A DNA stretch of 64,000 nucleotides from Fulvia fulva (lineage: Eukaryota; Ascomycota; Dothideomycetes; Mycosphaerellales; Mycosphaerellaceae). A program made the translations under genes and the position numbers. Under the pieces are notes generated by a model, which searched no databases, was not told the origin of the DNA, and saw only the letters and a program-made list of their open reading frames with translations. Of this stretch, positions 21,017 to 32,181 are shown one piece after another (position 1 is the stretch's first letter; every line of letters begins with the position of its first letter). The stretch spans positions 186,001 to 250,000 of the forward strand of contig NC_063017.1 in the NCBI RefSeq assembly GCF_020509005.1. Direction: 5' to 3'.

Positions 21017-23686
21017 CTACTTCCGCAACATAGAACTCACCATCTCATCCATGTGCGTTGCATAAGCATCGGTAGCCTTGCTCGTCCCAGCATCAGTCGA
21101 TTGGGACGGAGCCGCCTTCACTTCAATCGAAGGCTCTGCTGTACTCTTGACCTGGGCGTCGGCATGCTTCTCCTCGCGATAGTGAAGCTCAAGTCGCATG
21201 TCGGGATCCTTAGCGAAGACGCGCAGGCCCACACCACATTGGGCATTCCACGCCACCTCGTTGGGGCCTGAGTACGCAAAGTGCTTATCCTTCGCCTTCT
21301 TATCATCCTTGTCCTCTGTCTTCTCGTCCTTCTCCTCACCTTTCTTCTCGAGCTTCTGGTCGATCTTTGTGTCATTCTTCTGGCTCGAAGCTGGTTCAAT
21401 GATCTGAAGCTTCCCATACGCCTCGTCGTAGTTCTTGGCAAGCTGTTGAAGCTTCCTCGGTTGAGTGGTCGACTGCTTGATCGCGTCCTCCACACTCCAG
21501 GGTAGTTCGCGCCCTTCGTAGGCTCTGCAGGCCTGAGCAGTGACCTTGACGAGAATGTCATAGATGCCAGGCTGCAGTTCGACCGACGTGTTAACGTTGT
21601 TTCGCATGCCGAACTCGAGACCCAGTACATTGGAGAAAGCTGCATGCGCTACATTGCGGTGATCTGATCCGTCTTTCTGGCGCACGACGAATGCAAGAGT
21701 GTAGTTGTACCGTCCATGCAGGCCTCGATAATATCGCCAATTGAGCTGGGAGAGTGCGAAGACAACTTCGCTGCGTTTCGTCAGATGCAGCTGGAAGAAG
21801 ACAGGGCTGTACTGCGGGTTCCAAGGAACGTGCACCTTGGTCCAGAGTTGCTTACATGTCCACTGCTGTGCGTCGAGTAGTCGTACTTGTTGAATGTCTC
21901 TAAAACACTTCATCGCCTTTTCGTACGTGATGAAGAACACACCCCTCGGGGCATTGTGCAGCTGTAGCCACCAAGTAGCGATAGGATTCCACGACTTGCT
22001 GCCAACACCCCAAGGACCTTGCCAAACGCCATCATGGTGTCTTCCCCATACGCTTCTAGCTACTGTCAGATATAGCCCCTTTCGGATTCTGCGCAAGACT
22101 TGCCGTATTCTGAGCAACCTCGTCTTTTTCAGTCGCCACCCATGGAGGTGATAGTATTCGAACGCGCCATCCACAACGTAGCCATGGCACAGCACCAAAC
22201 CTTTCTCGTTGTATGCCCTACCCTCATGTGGGGTATCAAGACCATAAAGGTACTCTCCATCGCCGCGACGCAGCTGGTTCCAGAAGGCGTCTTTGTCCCT
22301 TAGACTGAAGGCGTTCAAGACGGAGCCGACACCGCCTGTCAGGTCTTCGAGTCCCTCTGAGCTCCAACCACCTACAATGGCTTCGTAATCGCCATGCGCC
22401 TTTGCGTATGCTTTTTCCAGAAATGATAGCCACGTGTAGTTGGTCCCTTTGCATTTCGCGAATTGAAAGGCTCCAGTTCCTGTCAAGTGAGCATCATCGT
22501 AGGCTTTTGCTTCCGGCGAGAATCTATCGCCATCGAACTCGAACGCGTAGTTCTCTGTGTAGTCCTTTGCCGAGAGGTATAGGTAGTCGTCCACAACAGT
22601 ATATGTCCAAGCACCATCGCGGTAGAAGAGGAAGCCGTACACGCCCACGTCTTGGTCCCACGCAACGCATATCTTGCTTAGTAAGTCGTTCCGTTTGCTC
22701 ATGATCCCTACCGTTGCAATCCACCAGCAATTGCCGAGTTGACCCTGATTGATCTCGGAGGAAGCAAAGTCTGGACTCACTTGGCGTGATGTTAAGTTGA
22801 GGATCAGTGCCCGAATCAGGATGATCGCTAGATATGCTGCCACACAAAGCGCGACGTGTGATCGAGCAAGCAGGTCAATAGACCACAAGAGCACGACTGC
22901 GGGTGTAGCATAGCCGAGTGAGCGGCTAACATTCGTAGTGCAGGCATTGACAAGTGCATGAAAGCGAGGACGAGGCGTATCACCAGGGTCAAGTTCTCGC
23001 TGGAGCTGTCGCAGATTACTTTTCGGGGCATGCGGTGCAAAGGAAGGGTCGGCGACGATGTCTGTAAGCCTGCGGGCTGTGGAAGGAAAGTCATACTGAT
23101 CCTGACACCAACAATGGTCGTCAAACTTCGGTACAGGAGCGGTGCTTGGGAACTCCTGTTTGGGGTGTGCTTGGCCACGCGAAGTTGCAATCGGAGTCTG
23201 CTTCGTTGGGCTCTGGCAACTCTCGGGAGCTTCTGTAGATCGTTCGGGGTCAGGTAACTTCAGGCCGTGCAGACATATCTGATCACAGTCCTCATCGGTA
23301 TATGGGCAGTAGATGTCTCGCATGATGTGGAAGTCCAGGTCGGTGAACTTCTGATTGTTCAGCTTTGACTCGTGTGCAATGTCCAGGACTCTCCGAATGC
23401 AGGCACGCCTTGCAGATGCGTAACTTCCTGCATCGTCCCCTGTGATACTGCACCCTTCGACATGCTTGGGATCCCGTAATGGCGAGGTGCTGTCCGTGCC
23501 AAGTATGTTTCGTGCTAAACCTGGTTTCTGGGAGTTGAAGGTGCTCCAGAACTGATCGAGTGCCGCTTGAGGCTCCTCAAGCTGTTTGTGTCTTTCAAAC
23601 TCCTGCTTGACCATGACGGTGATTTGTCGATATCGCGCTGGTGTTGGTGTAGTCCTCTGATGGTGCTTGCTTTTTTGGTTGACCAT
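21017..23686 (-). CDS. Calpain-like cysteine protease with a membrane segment; catalytic Asn replaced
   Basis: An 889-residue frame starting at 23686; the frame is open 51 codons upstream but those look like leader. Residues about 263-296 are strongly hydrophobic and could anchor the protein in a membrane. The protease core follows: 'NQGQLGNCWWIATVG' with Cys320, and 'LCHGYVVDG' with His501. In the third catalytic position, usually 'RNPWG', the sequence is 'RSVWG' (Ser545), after which 'GVWQGPWGVGSKSW' fits the calpain pattern. The C-terminus has a beta-rich part and a lysine/glutamate-rich linker. The family (C2) cleaves proteins in a Ca-dependent way; loss of the Asn suggests weak or absent proteolysis. 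That is inference. Confidence 0.85.
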   Translation of the reverse strand: MVNQKSKHHQRTTPTPARYRQITVMVKQEFERHKQLEEPQAALDQFWSTFNSQKPGLARNILGTDSTSPLRDPKHVEGCSITGDDAGSYASARRACIRRVLDIAHESKLNNQKFTDLDFHIMRDIYCPYTDEDCDQICLHGLKLPDPERSTEAPESCQSPTKQTPIATSRGQAHPKQEFPSTAPVPKFDDHCWCQDQYDFPSTARRLTDIVADPSFAPHAPKSNLRQLQRELDPGDTPRPRFHALVNACTTNVSRSLGYATPAVVLLWSIDLLARSHVALCVAAYLAIILIRALILNLTSRQVSPDFASSEINQGQLGNCWWIATVGIMSKRNDLLSKICVAWDQDVGVYGFLFYRDGAWTYTVVDDYLYLSAKDYTENYAFEFDGDRFSPEAKAYDDAHLTGTGAFQFAKCKGTNYTWLSFLEKAYAKAHGDYEAIVGGWSSEGLEDLTGGVGSVLNAFSLRDKDAFWNQLRRGDGEYLYGLDTPHEGRAYNEKGLVLCHGYVVDGAFEYYHLHGWRLKKTRLLRIRQVLRRIRKGLYLTVARSVWGRHHDGVWQGPWGVGSKSWNPIATWWLQLHNAPRGVFFITYEKAMKCFRDIQQVRLLDAQQWTCKQLWTKVHVPWNPQYSPVFFQLHLTKRSEVVFALSQLNWRYYRGLHGRYNYTLAFVVRQKDGSDHRNVAHAAFSNVLGLEFGMRNNVNTSVELQPGIYDILVKVTAQACRAYEGRELPWSVEDAIKQSTTQPRKLQQLAKNYDEAYGKLQIIEPASSQKNDTKIDQKLEKKGEEKDEKTEDKDDKKAKDKHFAYSGPNEVAWNAQCGVGLRVFAKDPDMRLELHYREEKHADAQVKSTAEPSIEVKAAPSQSTDAGTSKATDAYATHMDEMVSSMLRK

Positions 23687-24625
23687 TCTTATACTGTCAG
23701 CAGTCCTTAACAATGTACAGTGTGCGTGGGGACTCCATGGTCCGCAGCACGACTCGTGAATACATGGAGAAAGGCTACATGCGGGTATGTGTGTTGGACT
23801 GCCGTGCATGCGGCGGCATTGTCGCCAGCATGTGCTCATCGCCTCGCCATCAATATTAGCATTCCTTCACTTCTGCCTCAATCGCCCTCGCCCAAAGGGT
23901 GCATGGCCGACAGCGAGCATCATGTTCCTCATGGCTGGTGTTGTGGAAAACGAAGTGGAAGTCGGATCTCAAGAAGTCGCGTCAAGAACAACGCCAGGCA
24001 TCATCCTTTCAGGCACCTAGTGCTCTTATGGTTTTGCCAAATATACTGGTGGGAATACGACAACATCCCCATGACGAGAGACCACTTATGGTGCAGCATC
24101 TGTAAACACCCTCGAACCATTTGAACTCTATTAAATGCCACTAGCAAACACCCCAGAAGAGCTCCTGCAGTCGACCAAACGGCGCAAAGCAAAATAGCCA
24201 TGAAACAGAGGAAACCAGCGTCTCAAGCAGATGAGGATGATTTATTGGTTCTTGGGTATCTCATCATCCATAACAACAGACAACCCACAACAAAAGAAAC
24301 AAACCCCCAGTGCTTCATCATGCATGTGCCCGATCCTCCCCCTTTCCCTCCCATCATAATACAAGCAGTAGTAGTAGCACATCCCAACCAAATCCAATAC
24401 TCCATATCCCATATCCCATGCACCTTCATCTTCCATCGCCCGCTCGGCATTAAAGGTCCAGCTTTACGTGCCAGCCATCATGATCGCGATCCTCTTCGAG
24501 TCAGGCCCAGAGACCACTAACCACACACAATCTCGCTCCGCTCGATTGAATCACCTCCACAAATCCATCTTCCCCTGCCAAAGCTTGAACTTGACCCTCG
24601 CATGAGCAAAGCGACCCGGACGACT
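23687..24625. other. Intergenic, no gene seen
   Basis: This stretch contains the promoter of the calpain-like gene and the 3' region of the F-box/LRR gene. Frames are short and without domains. Confidence 0.55.
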
Positions 24626-26473
24626 CTACCGCCACAGATCATGTTTGCTACCTCTCCTCTCCTGTTTCGAGCTACCGCCCAGAACAGGCGGCGGCTTCAA
24701 CCAGCCTCCTCCTCCGGCACCACTTTGGCTCGCAGTGCTGCCCCAGCGTTGGTGACCTCCCGCTCCAGGACCATCGGAGGTCATGGGTCGTGGAACCTCC
24801 TCTTGAGGCACAGCCAAGAAGCCACCAAAGCCGTTGCCGACAATGACAGATTTGCGAGCTTCGCCGCCGAATCCACCTTGTGCCCATTGTGGCCCAAGGC
24901 CGCGGCCTGCGGCATATGCGGATAGCGGTCTGCCGCCTGAGACGCTGCCGCCTCGGTTGCGGCCGGGTGCGGGAGGCGCGATCGAGGTGAAGACCCATTC
25001 GAGCTCGTCGATGCCTTTGCTGAAGACTTCGAGGGTTTGGTTGAAGCCACCGCCGTTGAGGGAAGCGGCGAACGGACTGGGTGCTTTTTGCGAACCCATG
25101 GCGTTGCTTGCTCGGAGGGAGTCGCGAGAAGAGCTACCGCCGCCTGCGAAGGGAAGTGGAGGTAACAGAAGAAGCTCGGGGAAGTTCGTGTCGCGGACGT
25201 AAAGTGTTTCGAGACCTGGCAGGGCATTCTGGTGTAGTGAAGAGGCGAGGTAGGAGTAGTATGATTCTGCCGGCCTTTGGAGACCATGCACTTCATCGCT
25301 GCTTGTGATCTCGAAGTGGAGAGTCTTGAGCGAGATAGATGTGAGTGGTGGGAGTTGCTGTGCTGCGAGGGAAAGTGGCTTCGATACAGTTCCGATCATG
25401 GCCAAATGACCAAGAGAGCTTCCTGCCCATAAAACTTGGTGTAGATCCTGTACCGTGACTCCAGTATCTTCCAATGTCAGCGAGAAGAGCATTTCTCTGA
25501 CGTGCGGCGCCTGTAACCACCCATCTATGCCTTGCGCGGTGATATGTGGAATGTGCCTCAGCTTCAACAGCTGCAGCGGAGGGAAATCCGGAAGTTGTCC
25601 AGGAGCCGGCTGAAATATGGTATCGTCGATCCATTCCATACCCGACAGCGTGAGCTCATGCAAAGTCGGCAGACTCGCAAGAACGATCCGCAACGTAGCA
25701 GGCTCGACCGAGAGGTTCGAAAGATCCAGCATCTGAATCGCCTGCCAATGTCTGTGCGCCAGCAGCTCCAATGCATCCTCCGACCCAGCTCGATAGCTCA
25801 TCTTCCTGATATCCGGACAACGTGCCTGCAGCTCTTGTCTCAGGGCCAAACAGCTGGGGTCACCCGAGTAGAATCCATCCGGCAAGTCGACAAACCTCAG
25901 GTTTGACAGAGCAGCCACAGTCCGCGCCAGATCGCTCTTCGCAGTCTCTCGCGTCATGTACGGTAGCTTCAAGAACATCGTCTGCGACGCCAGATTCGGC
26001 TGCTCCCTCACAGTCCTGCATAGCAGCTGCAATCTAATGTTCGGCACATCCACCGGCTCAACCGCACTCTTATTTCGAAAGTGTCCCTTACTCTTCTTCC
26101 GCCTCTCCGCCAGAATCTCTTCCAGCTCACAATAGTGGACCGCATCTATGCGTACGCTGCCATAGAGCAGTCCCTGTGCTACTGCATACCACTTCCGACA
26201 TGTTTGGGCACATTTCGATATGTCTCGTAGATCGCAAAGCATACAGCCATCGCCCAATTGTGACGCCTCGCATGATTCGTAGGTGTAGTCGAGTGAATGC
26301 GGGCAGACGTAGGAGAAGATGTTGGCCAGCACTTTGTCTGGTAGTCGTTTCGTGTAGTCGGGTCCACTACGGTATTGGATCTTGGGTGGTGAGTATGGGT
26401 TCGTGTAGACGGCGGGCTGCGGGCTCTGTTCCTTCAGGCGCGACTTGGAGCGAAAGTGCTTTAGTAAGCCCAT
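24626..26473 (-). CDS. F-box/LRR-like protein with a disordered tail
   Basis: A 615-residue uninterrupted protein. The start at 26473 is chosen because 'MGLLKHFRSKSRLKE' is the usual opening of this fungal group; upstream open sequence reads like leader. The F-box region is 'KRLPDKVLANIFSYVCPHS', interrupted by a cysteine-bearing insert ('GDGCMLCDLRDISKCAQTC') and continued by 'RKWYAVAQGLLYGSVRID'. Leucine-rich segments follow ('LSNLRFVDLPDGFYSGD', 'LHELTLSGMEWIDDTIF', 'LQLLKLRHIPHIT'). The last 130 residues are glycine/serine-rich and disordered. Likely a substrate adaptor of an SCF ubiquitin ligase; the target is unknown. Confidence 0.85.
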   Translation of the reverse strand: MGLLKHFRSKSRLKEQSPQPAVYTNPYSPPKIQYRSGPDYTKRLPDKVLANIFSYVCPHSLDYTYESCEASQLGDGCMLCDLRDISKCAQTCRKWYAVAQGLLYGSVRIDAVHYCELEEILAERRKKSKGHFRNKSAVEPVDVPNIRLQLLCRTVREQPNLASQTMFLKLPYMTRETAKSDLARTVAALSNLRFVDLPDGFYSGDPSCLALRQELQARCPDIRKMSYRAGSEDALELLAHRHWQAIQMLDLSNLSVEPATLRIVLASLPTLHELTLSGMEWIDDTIFQPAPGQLPDFPPLQLLKLRHIPHITAQGIDGWLQAPHVREMLFSLTLEDTGVTVQDLHQVLWAGSSLGHLAMIGTVSKPLSLAAQQLPPLTSISLKTLHFEITSSDEVHGLQRPAESYYSYLASSLHQNALPGLETLYVRDTNFPELLLLPPLPFAGGGSSSRDSLRASNAMGSQKAPSPFAASLNGGGFNQTLEVFSKGIDELEWVFTSIAPPAPGRNRGGSVSGGRPLSAYAAGRGLGPQWAQGGFGGEARKSVIVGNGFGGFLAVPQEEVPRPMTSDGPGAGGHQRWGSTASQSGAGGGGWLKPPPVLGGSSKQERRGSKHDLWR

Positions 26474-27201
26474 CTTGTGAGCGCGTGAGTGTGGTCGATC
26501 GGAGTGTAGTGAGCGGGGAGCGTGTTCGGAGTGGAAGGTGGTATTGTTTGTTGGTAGATTGTTGCTGGTGCGAGCAATTGGCCGTGACCGTGAGCAATTG
26601 AGGTGCAAGTAATTTGGGGAGATGATCACGAGAGTGTTGGTTCACTATTCACTTTGATGCTCGCACGAGTGGCACCTTCCCCTTGCTGCACGGCTGGCGA
26701 GGGCGCATGCAGGGTTCTTATTGTGGGGGTTTCAAAGTTCACTCCCATCTCCTGCCTGAAACAGGCGAAACAAATATCTCATACACCACCAAGCCGCGGG
26801 ATTCGACGTCAGCTCAATCTCCCTTATTACGAGCGCCTTTCAGCCTCAAATTCCTCCATGATTGCACACGGCTTGCAGAGTGTGGCAAAGCGTGGCGACA
26901 CATCATTCACATGTGGTGCTCCCGTGTGTCACTTGCACACCCGCCGGTAGACGTTGCTACTTGGCTGATGACGGCTTGTTACCGGATGTTTGCGACAAGC
27001 CTGAGCATGTCGCGAGCTTGTTGTACAGTAAGATGAGCAACAAGACTTAATTGCCGTGTGTGTCAGACCACCTCTTCGATCCGAGACAGCCTGGGCCTCT
27101 GCAACTGCCGCGTGAAAGACCACGACGTTGTTACAAGCACGCGACGAATGCTTGAACTGACTATTGTGGCTTATATGCTCTATCTCTAGATCACTTGTAT
27201 C
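26474..27201. other. Intergenic, no gene seen
   Basis: Promoter of the F-box/LRR gene and 3' flank of the sulfatase gene. No domain-bearing frame was found. Confidence 0.55.
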
Positions 27202-29130
27202 CTACATAGCCTTGACCTCTCTAGTAAATCGTGGTATATCCCTCCTAAACCTCTCCGGCTCATCCCTCGCCCCCTCCTTCCAATACTCGTACTCCATCCA
27301 AGCGTCCTCCGGCATCTGCTCCTCCATAGCAGCAATCCACTGTCCCAACGCCGGCGCAAGTGGGATGACCCCACACTCCAGGACATACTGATCCCACATC
27401 TTGATCATCTTCTCCAGCCGCTCTGGATCCTGCTCAGCCAGATCGTTGACCTCGCCAGGGTCTTTGGCGAGGTTGTACATCTGCCACTTCTCAGGTCCTT
27501 TGGGTTTGGGGATGAAGACGATCTTCCAGTCTCCACAGCGGACCGCTGCACGGCCGCAGGTTTCCCAGCCGTTGATAAAGTCTTTTGGGTGGACTGAGGC
27601 TGCCCCGCCGTTTATGTAGGGGACCATGCTCTTGCCGCGCATGGAGACGACTTCGCGGCCTTGGTAGATTGGAGCAGGGTGCTTGACGCCGGCCATTTCA
27701 AGGATCGTCGGTGCAAGGTCCATGACTGTGCTGAATGTGCTGGTGATGCTGCCGTTCTCATTACTAACGTGCGCGCCTGAGTCTTTGACTTCGATCGGAC
27801 CGGAGGTGAGAGCTTCGCCGTCAGCACGAACGTTCATGCCAGTCGGGAATTTGGCCAAGAATGGCACACGAACACCGCCTTCGGTCGTGAAGGCTTTGTA
27901 CAACCGACTCGGTGCGGTAGCGGCCTGTGCCCATCTTGGCCCGTACCAGATGAAGCTGTCACCTCGACCTAGGTTTTCCAGCGAGTTGTTGTAGTACTTC
28001 TCCAAATGTCCCAACATCGTACTCTGCACAATCGGGTACGCTTCGTAAGCCGCTCCCTCCGCTCCGTTGTCCGACATGAAACACACAAAAGTATTGTCTA
28101 GCTCGCCAGTCTCTTCAAGATACTTGACGACCTTTCCAACGTTGTGGTCGATGCACTCAACCATCGCAGCGAAGACCTCCATGGACTTGCACGACTTCTC
28201 TCTCTGCTCTGGCGTCAGATCCTTCCACTCTTTCACCTCGTCAGCCACGACTGGATGTGGCACAACATCTTCCGCACACAACCCCATGTCCTTCATTCTT
28301 TGTAATCGCTTCTCGCGAAGTACATTCGGACCTTCGTCGTAGACACCTTTGTAGTGCTCGATGTATTCATCCGGAGCCTGGAGGGGCCAGTGCGGAGCTG
28401 TGAATGGGTAGTACGCAAAGAACGGACGCTCATCTTTCGACTCCTTGCGATCCTTCAGATACTGCAGCATCTTGTCACCATACCCTTCAGTACTGTACCA
28501 GCCTTCTGGTAGCTTCTTCACGTACTCGCCGTCCTCAGCATGCAAAGCGATGAAGGACATGGTCATGAACTCTGGGATCTGGTCCATTCCCTCAAGCTGA
28601 GGCTCGTACGCATAGTGGTTTGAGCATGCCGGGAGATGGGCAAAGCTACGCTCAAAGCCTCGCTGATGCGGGAAGCGTTCTGGCGTCAGGCCCAAATGCC
28701 ACTTTCCCGCCATCATGGTAAGATATCCAGCATCGCGCAGCATCTCAGGCAGTGTGACGACTCGTTCATTCAGGTATCCCTCGTATCCGGGCATGCCACG
28801 CTGGGGTGCTGTAGACCAATACTTGATCTCACCCTCCGAAGGTGCATTCTGGTCGGATCGGTTCGTCCATTCAATGAGATTTCCAAGACCTGCGATGTGA
28901 TGATCTGTGCCAGTCATGATCATGGCTCTGCTGGGAGAGCATGCCGCCGCCGCATGGAAGTCGGTAAACCGTAAGCCATTGCTGGCGAGTTTGTCCAAGT
29001 TGGGTGTCCAAATCTCGCCACCAAAACAGCTCAGATCGCTGAAACCTAGATCATCCGCAACAATGACGAGGAAGTTCGGTCTCTTGTCTTTGGCGCCAGC
29101 GGTTGCGTTTGAAGCCTTTGATCCGCTCAT
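27202..29130 (-). CDS. Arylsulfatase (sulfatase family)
   Basis: A single-exon gene of 642 residues. The metal-binding 'FLVIVADDLGFSDL' (Asp26, Asp27) lies at the N-terminus. The sulfatase signature 'AACSPSRAMIMTG' at residues 62-74 has Cys64, the residue converted to formylglycine in active enzymes. Downstream 'MMAGKWHLG' and 'CFMSDNGAEG' supply the other active-site lysine, histidine and metal ligands. No signal peptide is visible, so it is probably cytosolic, as in many fungal arylsulfatases used to release sulfate from aromatic or alkyl sulfate esters. It is divergent from an MFS transporter gene across about 1 kb. Sulfur regulation is plausible but I see no decisive site. Confidence 0.93.
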   Translation of the reverse strand: MSGSKASNATAGAKDKRPNFLVIVADDLGFSDLSCFGGEIWTPNLDKLASNGLRFTDFHAAAACSPSRAMIMTGTDHHIAGLGNLIEWTNRSDQNAPSEGEIKYWSTAPQRGMPGYEGYLNERVVTLPEMLRDAGYLTMMAGKWHLGLTPERFPHQRGFERSFAHLPACSNHYAYEPQLEGMDQIPEFMTMSFIALHAEDGEYVKKLPEGWYSTEGYGDKMLQYLKDRKESKDERPFFAYYPFTAPHWPLQAPDEYIEHYKGVYDEGPNVLREKRLQRMKDMGLCAEDVVPHPVVADEVKEWKDLTPEQREKSCKSMEVFAAMVECIDHNVGKVVKYLEETGELDNTFVCFMSDNGAEGAAYEAYPIVQSTMLGHLEKYYNNSLENLGRGDSFIWYGPRWAQAATAPSRLYKAFTTEGGVRVPFLAKFPTGMNVRADGEALTSGPIEVKDSGAHVSNENGSITSTFSTVMDLAPTILEMAGVKHPAPIYQGREVVSMRGKSMVPYINGGAASVHPKDFINGWETCGRAAVRCGDWKIVFIPKPKGPEKWQMYNLAKDPGEVNDLAEQDPERLEKMIKMWDQYVLECGVIPLAPALGQWIAAMEEQMPEDAWMEYEYWKEGARDEPERFRRDIPRFTREVKAM

Positions 29131-30152
29131 GTTTCGTTCCGATAAGCATCAAATGTGCTGGAGAAGGGTGGGGAACAGTTGGGAGATGTGGAAGGAGGGA
29201 AGGGGATGCTGATTGTCAGTCTGCGTACAGTCATGCGAGACGTGTCATGACAAGCCTAAAAGCCGGGAGGAACAATGAAGCACGCAATCGCTTGAAGCAA
29301 TGGATGTTGGACCTGCCCTGTACCTGTACCTTGCATACCACCTACGGTACGTACCCCGCCGAGCAATATTGCGAGGTCGGCGTCTTGCCATCTCTTGTGC
29401 TGCTGCCCGCAGAGTACCAAGTGCCCCGGCGTGCCATCTCGGCAGGTGTGGTGTTGCCAGCGGAACGATCGTGTCAAGGCGTTGGTATCGTGGTGATGGT
29501 CGAGGAGGATGCGATTGACAAAGGAGCGGTGTCTCGGGTCGGAGTGGAGCCCTCGGCCGGCACGCGTGGATGCTTGACGCGTCACAAAACGTACCCTCGA
29601 TACTCCTGCCTTTGCAACAGCATTACGATTGCGACCCTACCGGGTCATGTTGTGGACATGCAGTCAAGCATATGATGGCATTGTCGTGACTACCTAGGTA
29701 GGAGGCATGGGGAATCAACCGGCTGGCGCGGGAGAAGGCAAGAGTGGCAGTCGCAGTCGCAAGTCGATGATCGACCCAACGACACGTCGCGTGGTGCCAG
29801 GATACTGCTATCGAACTGTGCTCTATATCCTGGGTCATCGCAGTTCATATGAGCTGACCTTCCTCGAAACCTTGCGATTTGCCCAATGAGCATCTGTTCA
29901 TCTACTCTTGGCCTGCTAACGTGCGAGGCAGCCTTTGCGAGCCACTGCACCGACAAGTCGTCCAACCCACAGATTCGGAAAGGCACATGACAATACTAAT
30001 TGAGCTTCTGAGAGATGGCTGCATCGTCATGTCGCGATCGTTTGAGGACGGAGGGCAGGCGAAGAGTTGAAGCCGAGTCTGCGGATGCTCACACGCCTCT
30101 TCTGGACAACCAACGCGGCACACAGGCTGGCAACCGGACAAAAGACACCACC
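29131..30152. other. Divergent promoter region between sulfatase and MFS genes
   Basis: No gene is seen. An ATG at 30015 is in frame with the transporter start at 30153 and could extend it by 46 residues. Confidence 0.5.
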
Positions 30153-31795
30153 ATGACGAGACTGGGAACGTTGAGGGCATACTATCTCGGCACAGTATGC
30201 TGTATCGGAGGATTCCTGTGTACGACATGTACCATTCTGAGCTTTGCATTGCCATCTACTGATTCTGCATGCAGTCGGCTACGACTCCGGCATCATCGGT
30301 GGAGTCCTCACATTAGCATCCTTCCAGAACGACTACCGCTACGACAGTGACAGGAAGACCTTCGTGACTTCACTCGCTGTTGCGCTTCAGCAGCTGGGCG
30401 CCTTCGTTGCTTGCTTTGCCATATGGCCAATCGCCTATCGATATGGCAGACGCAGCGCAATCGCGGTCTGCTCCCTGATCTTCTGCATTGGTGCCGTGAT
30501 ACAGACTATCAACACTCACTCTCGGCCGGCTTTCTATGTGGCCCGTGTAATTGCAGGTCTTGGTCTTGGTGGCAGTTCTGTGGTCGTGCCAATGTTCAGC
30601 TCGGAGATGACACCCAAGCAGCTGAGAGGACAGATTGGCAGCTTCTACCAACTAATGTTCACATTTGGCATATTTACGAGCTACTGGGTTGGCTATGGCG
30701 TCGCGCAGAACATCTCAAAGGCAGAGACCAGGCAGTGGCAGATACCGGTGGGACTACAGCTGATGCCAGCAGCTTTGCTAGGCCTCGGCATGCTGACGCT
30801 AAAAGAGTCGACCAGATGGCTCACAAGTCGAGGCAGGCACGACGAGGCTTGGGAGTCGCTGAAGTGGATCCGTGCTGATGACAGCGAGGAGACGCAGGTC
30901 GAGATGGAGAATATTCGAGCTGGCGTTGAGTATGAGGCCCACGCCAAAGAAGGCTTCAAGTTTACAGGTGAGCTCTACATCGTGGCAAGGGGTCTCTATG
31001 CTGATGTGCAACTAGAACTGGTGGACAAGCATAACTTCAGGCGGACTGCCACAGCTGCAGCCGTCTTCACGGCACAGCAAGCCACTGGTGCAACGGCATT
31101 TGCATACTACGGACCACAGTAGGTCGTCCATATCCCTGCTGCGTCGCTGTGCTTACTGACCGTGAAACCCCAGATACTTCAAGCTGCTCGTAGGCAGCAA
31201 AGGCATCAACAATCTCCTCCTAACCGCAATCTTCGGTGCCGTCAAGGTCGCCGCTTGCGGTCTGTTCGTACTCTTCGTGGCCGATAACATCAATCGCCGC
31301 ACAGTCCTGATAGGCGGCGCACTCTTCATGGCCGCCTGCCAGATTTCAACCTCTGCCATGCTGAAAACACACCCACCACCAGAAAACGCAGACGTCACAC
31401 CAGCCGGCATCGCCACAATCGCACTCATCTACCTCTTCGTAATCGCCTACAACTTCTCCTGGGGGCCCCTCCCATGGCCATACGTCGCGGAAATCTTCCC
31501 AGCGAGAGTGCGCGAGCCAGGCATCGGGGCCGGTGTGGCTTTCCAGTGGCTCTTCAACTTCGTCTTCTCCCTCACGACACCATACATGATCGACAACATG
31601 GGCTGGGGCACTTTCCTCCTCTGGGGCCTCTTCGACGCTGTCATCGCTGGATATGCCTGGTTCGGCCTCATCGAGACACGAGGAAAGACTTTGGAGGAGG
31701 TCTCTGGGCCTGCGGCTGGTGGATATGGGAGTGGCCCTGATAGTATTAACGATGATCGAGAAGTGGGAAAAGTCCCGCAGCTGTCTTTGCGATAG
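30153..31795 (+). CDS. MFS sugar transporter
   Basis: Four exons are supported: 30153-30219, 30275-30967, 31016-31118 and 31174-31795, giving 494 residues. Splicing intron 1 restores the family motif 'GGFLFGYDSGIIGG' in helix 1. Intron 2 is 48 nt and in frame; removing it gives a normal loop ('FKFTELVDKHNFRRT'). Intron 3 joins 'YYGPQYF', the usual helix 7 motif. Other marks are 'RYGRRSAI', 'KESTRWLTSRGRHDEA' (the PESPR-like motif) and 'FPARVREPGIG'. Twelve hydrophobic helices are expected in the plasma membrane, carrying hexoses or related sugars by proton symport; the exact sugar is unknown. A start at 30015 would add a polar N-terminus and remains possible. Confidence 0.88.
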
Positions 31796-32181
31796 TGCTC
31801 GGAACAAAATTGATGCATGCGAGCGAACGTGCACACGATCGGGGTTCTCGCTGCACACATATCGCGGCGTATACGTAAAAGTATTGTGAGCCCTTATCAC
31901 CATTTTGAAAAACGGCACTGCGGCGCTCCAGACGTGCGGCCACTCGTTTGGACCGAGACATAGTTCTACGGCGTAAGGTCGGCGCCAGAGTAGCACGCAG
32001 TATGATTGGGCCTGAGCCAGAGCCTCATGATCGACATGCCGCGAAGATAGTCTGCAGAAGGTGTCTGGACGTCTGTGAGTGCGGCATTTTGAAGACTCAG
32101 ATGTATATCAGGCAGGCCTCGTGACCACCTTTCAACATTCCAATAGCTATTCATCATATCGCCTCATGACCAACCAGTACG
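31796..32181. other. Intergenic, promoter of the second secreted-protein gene
   Basis: No gene is seen between the transporter stop and the ATG at 32182. Confidence 0.55.
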
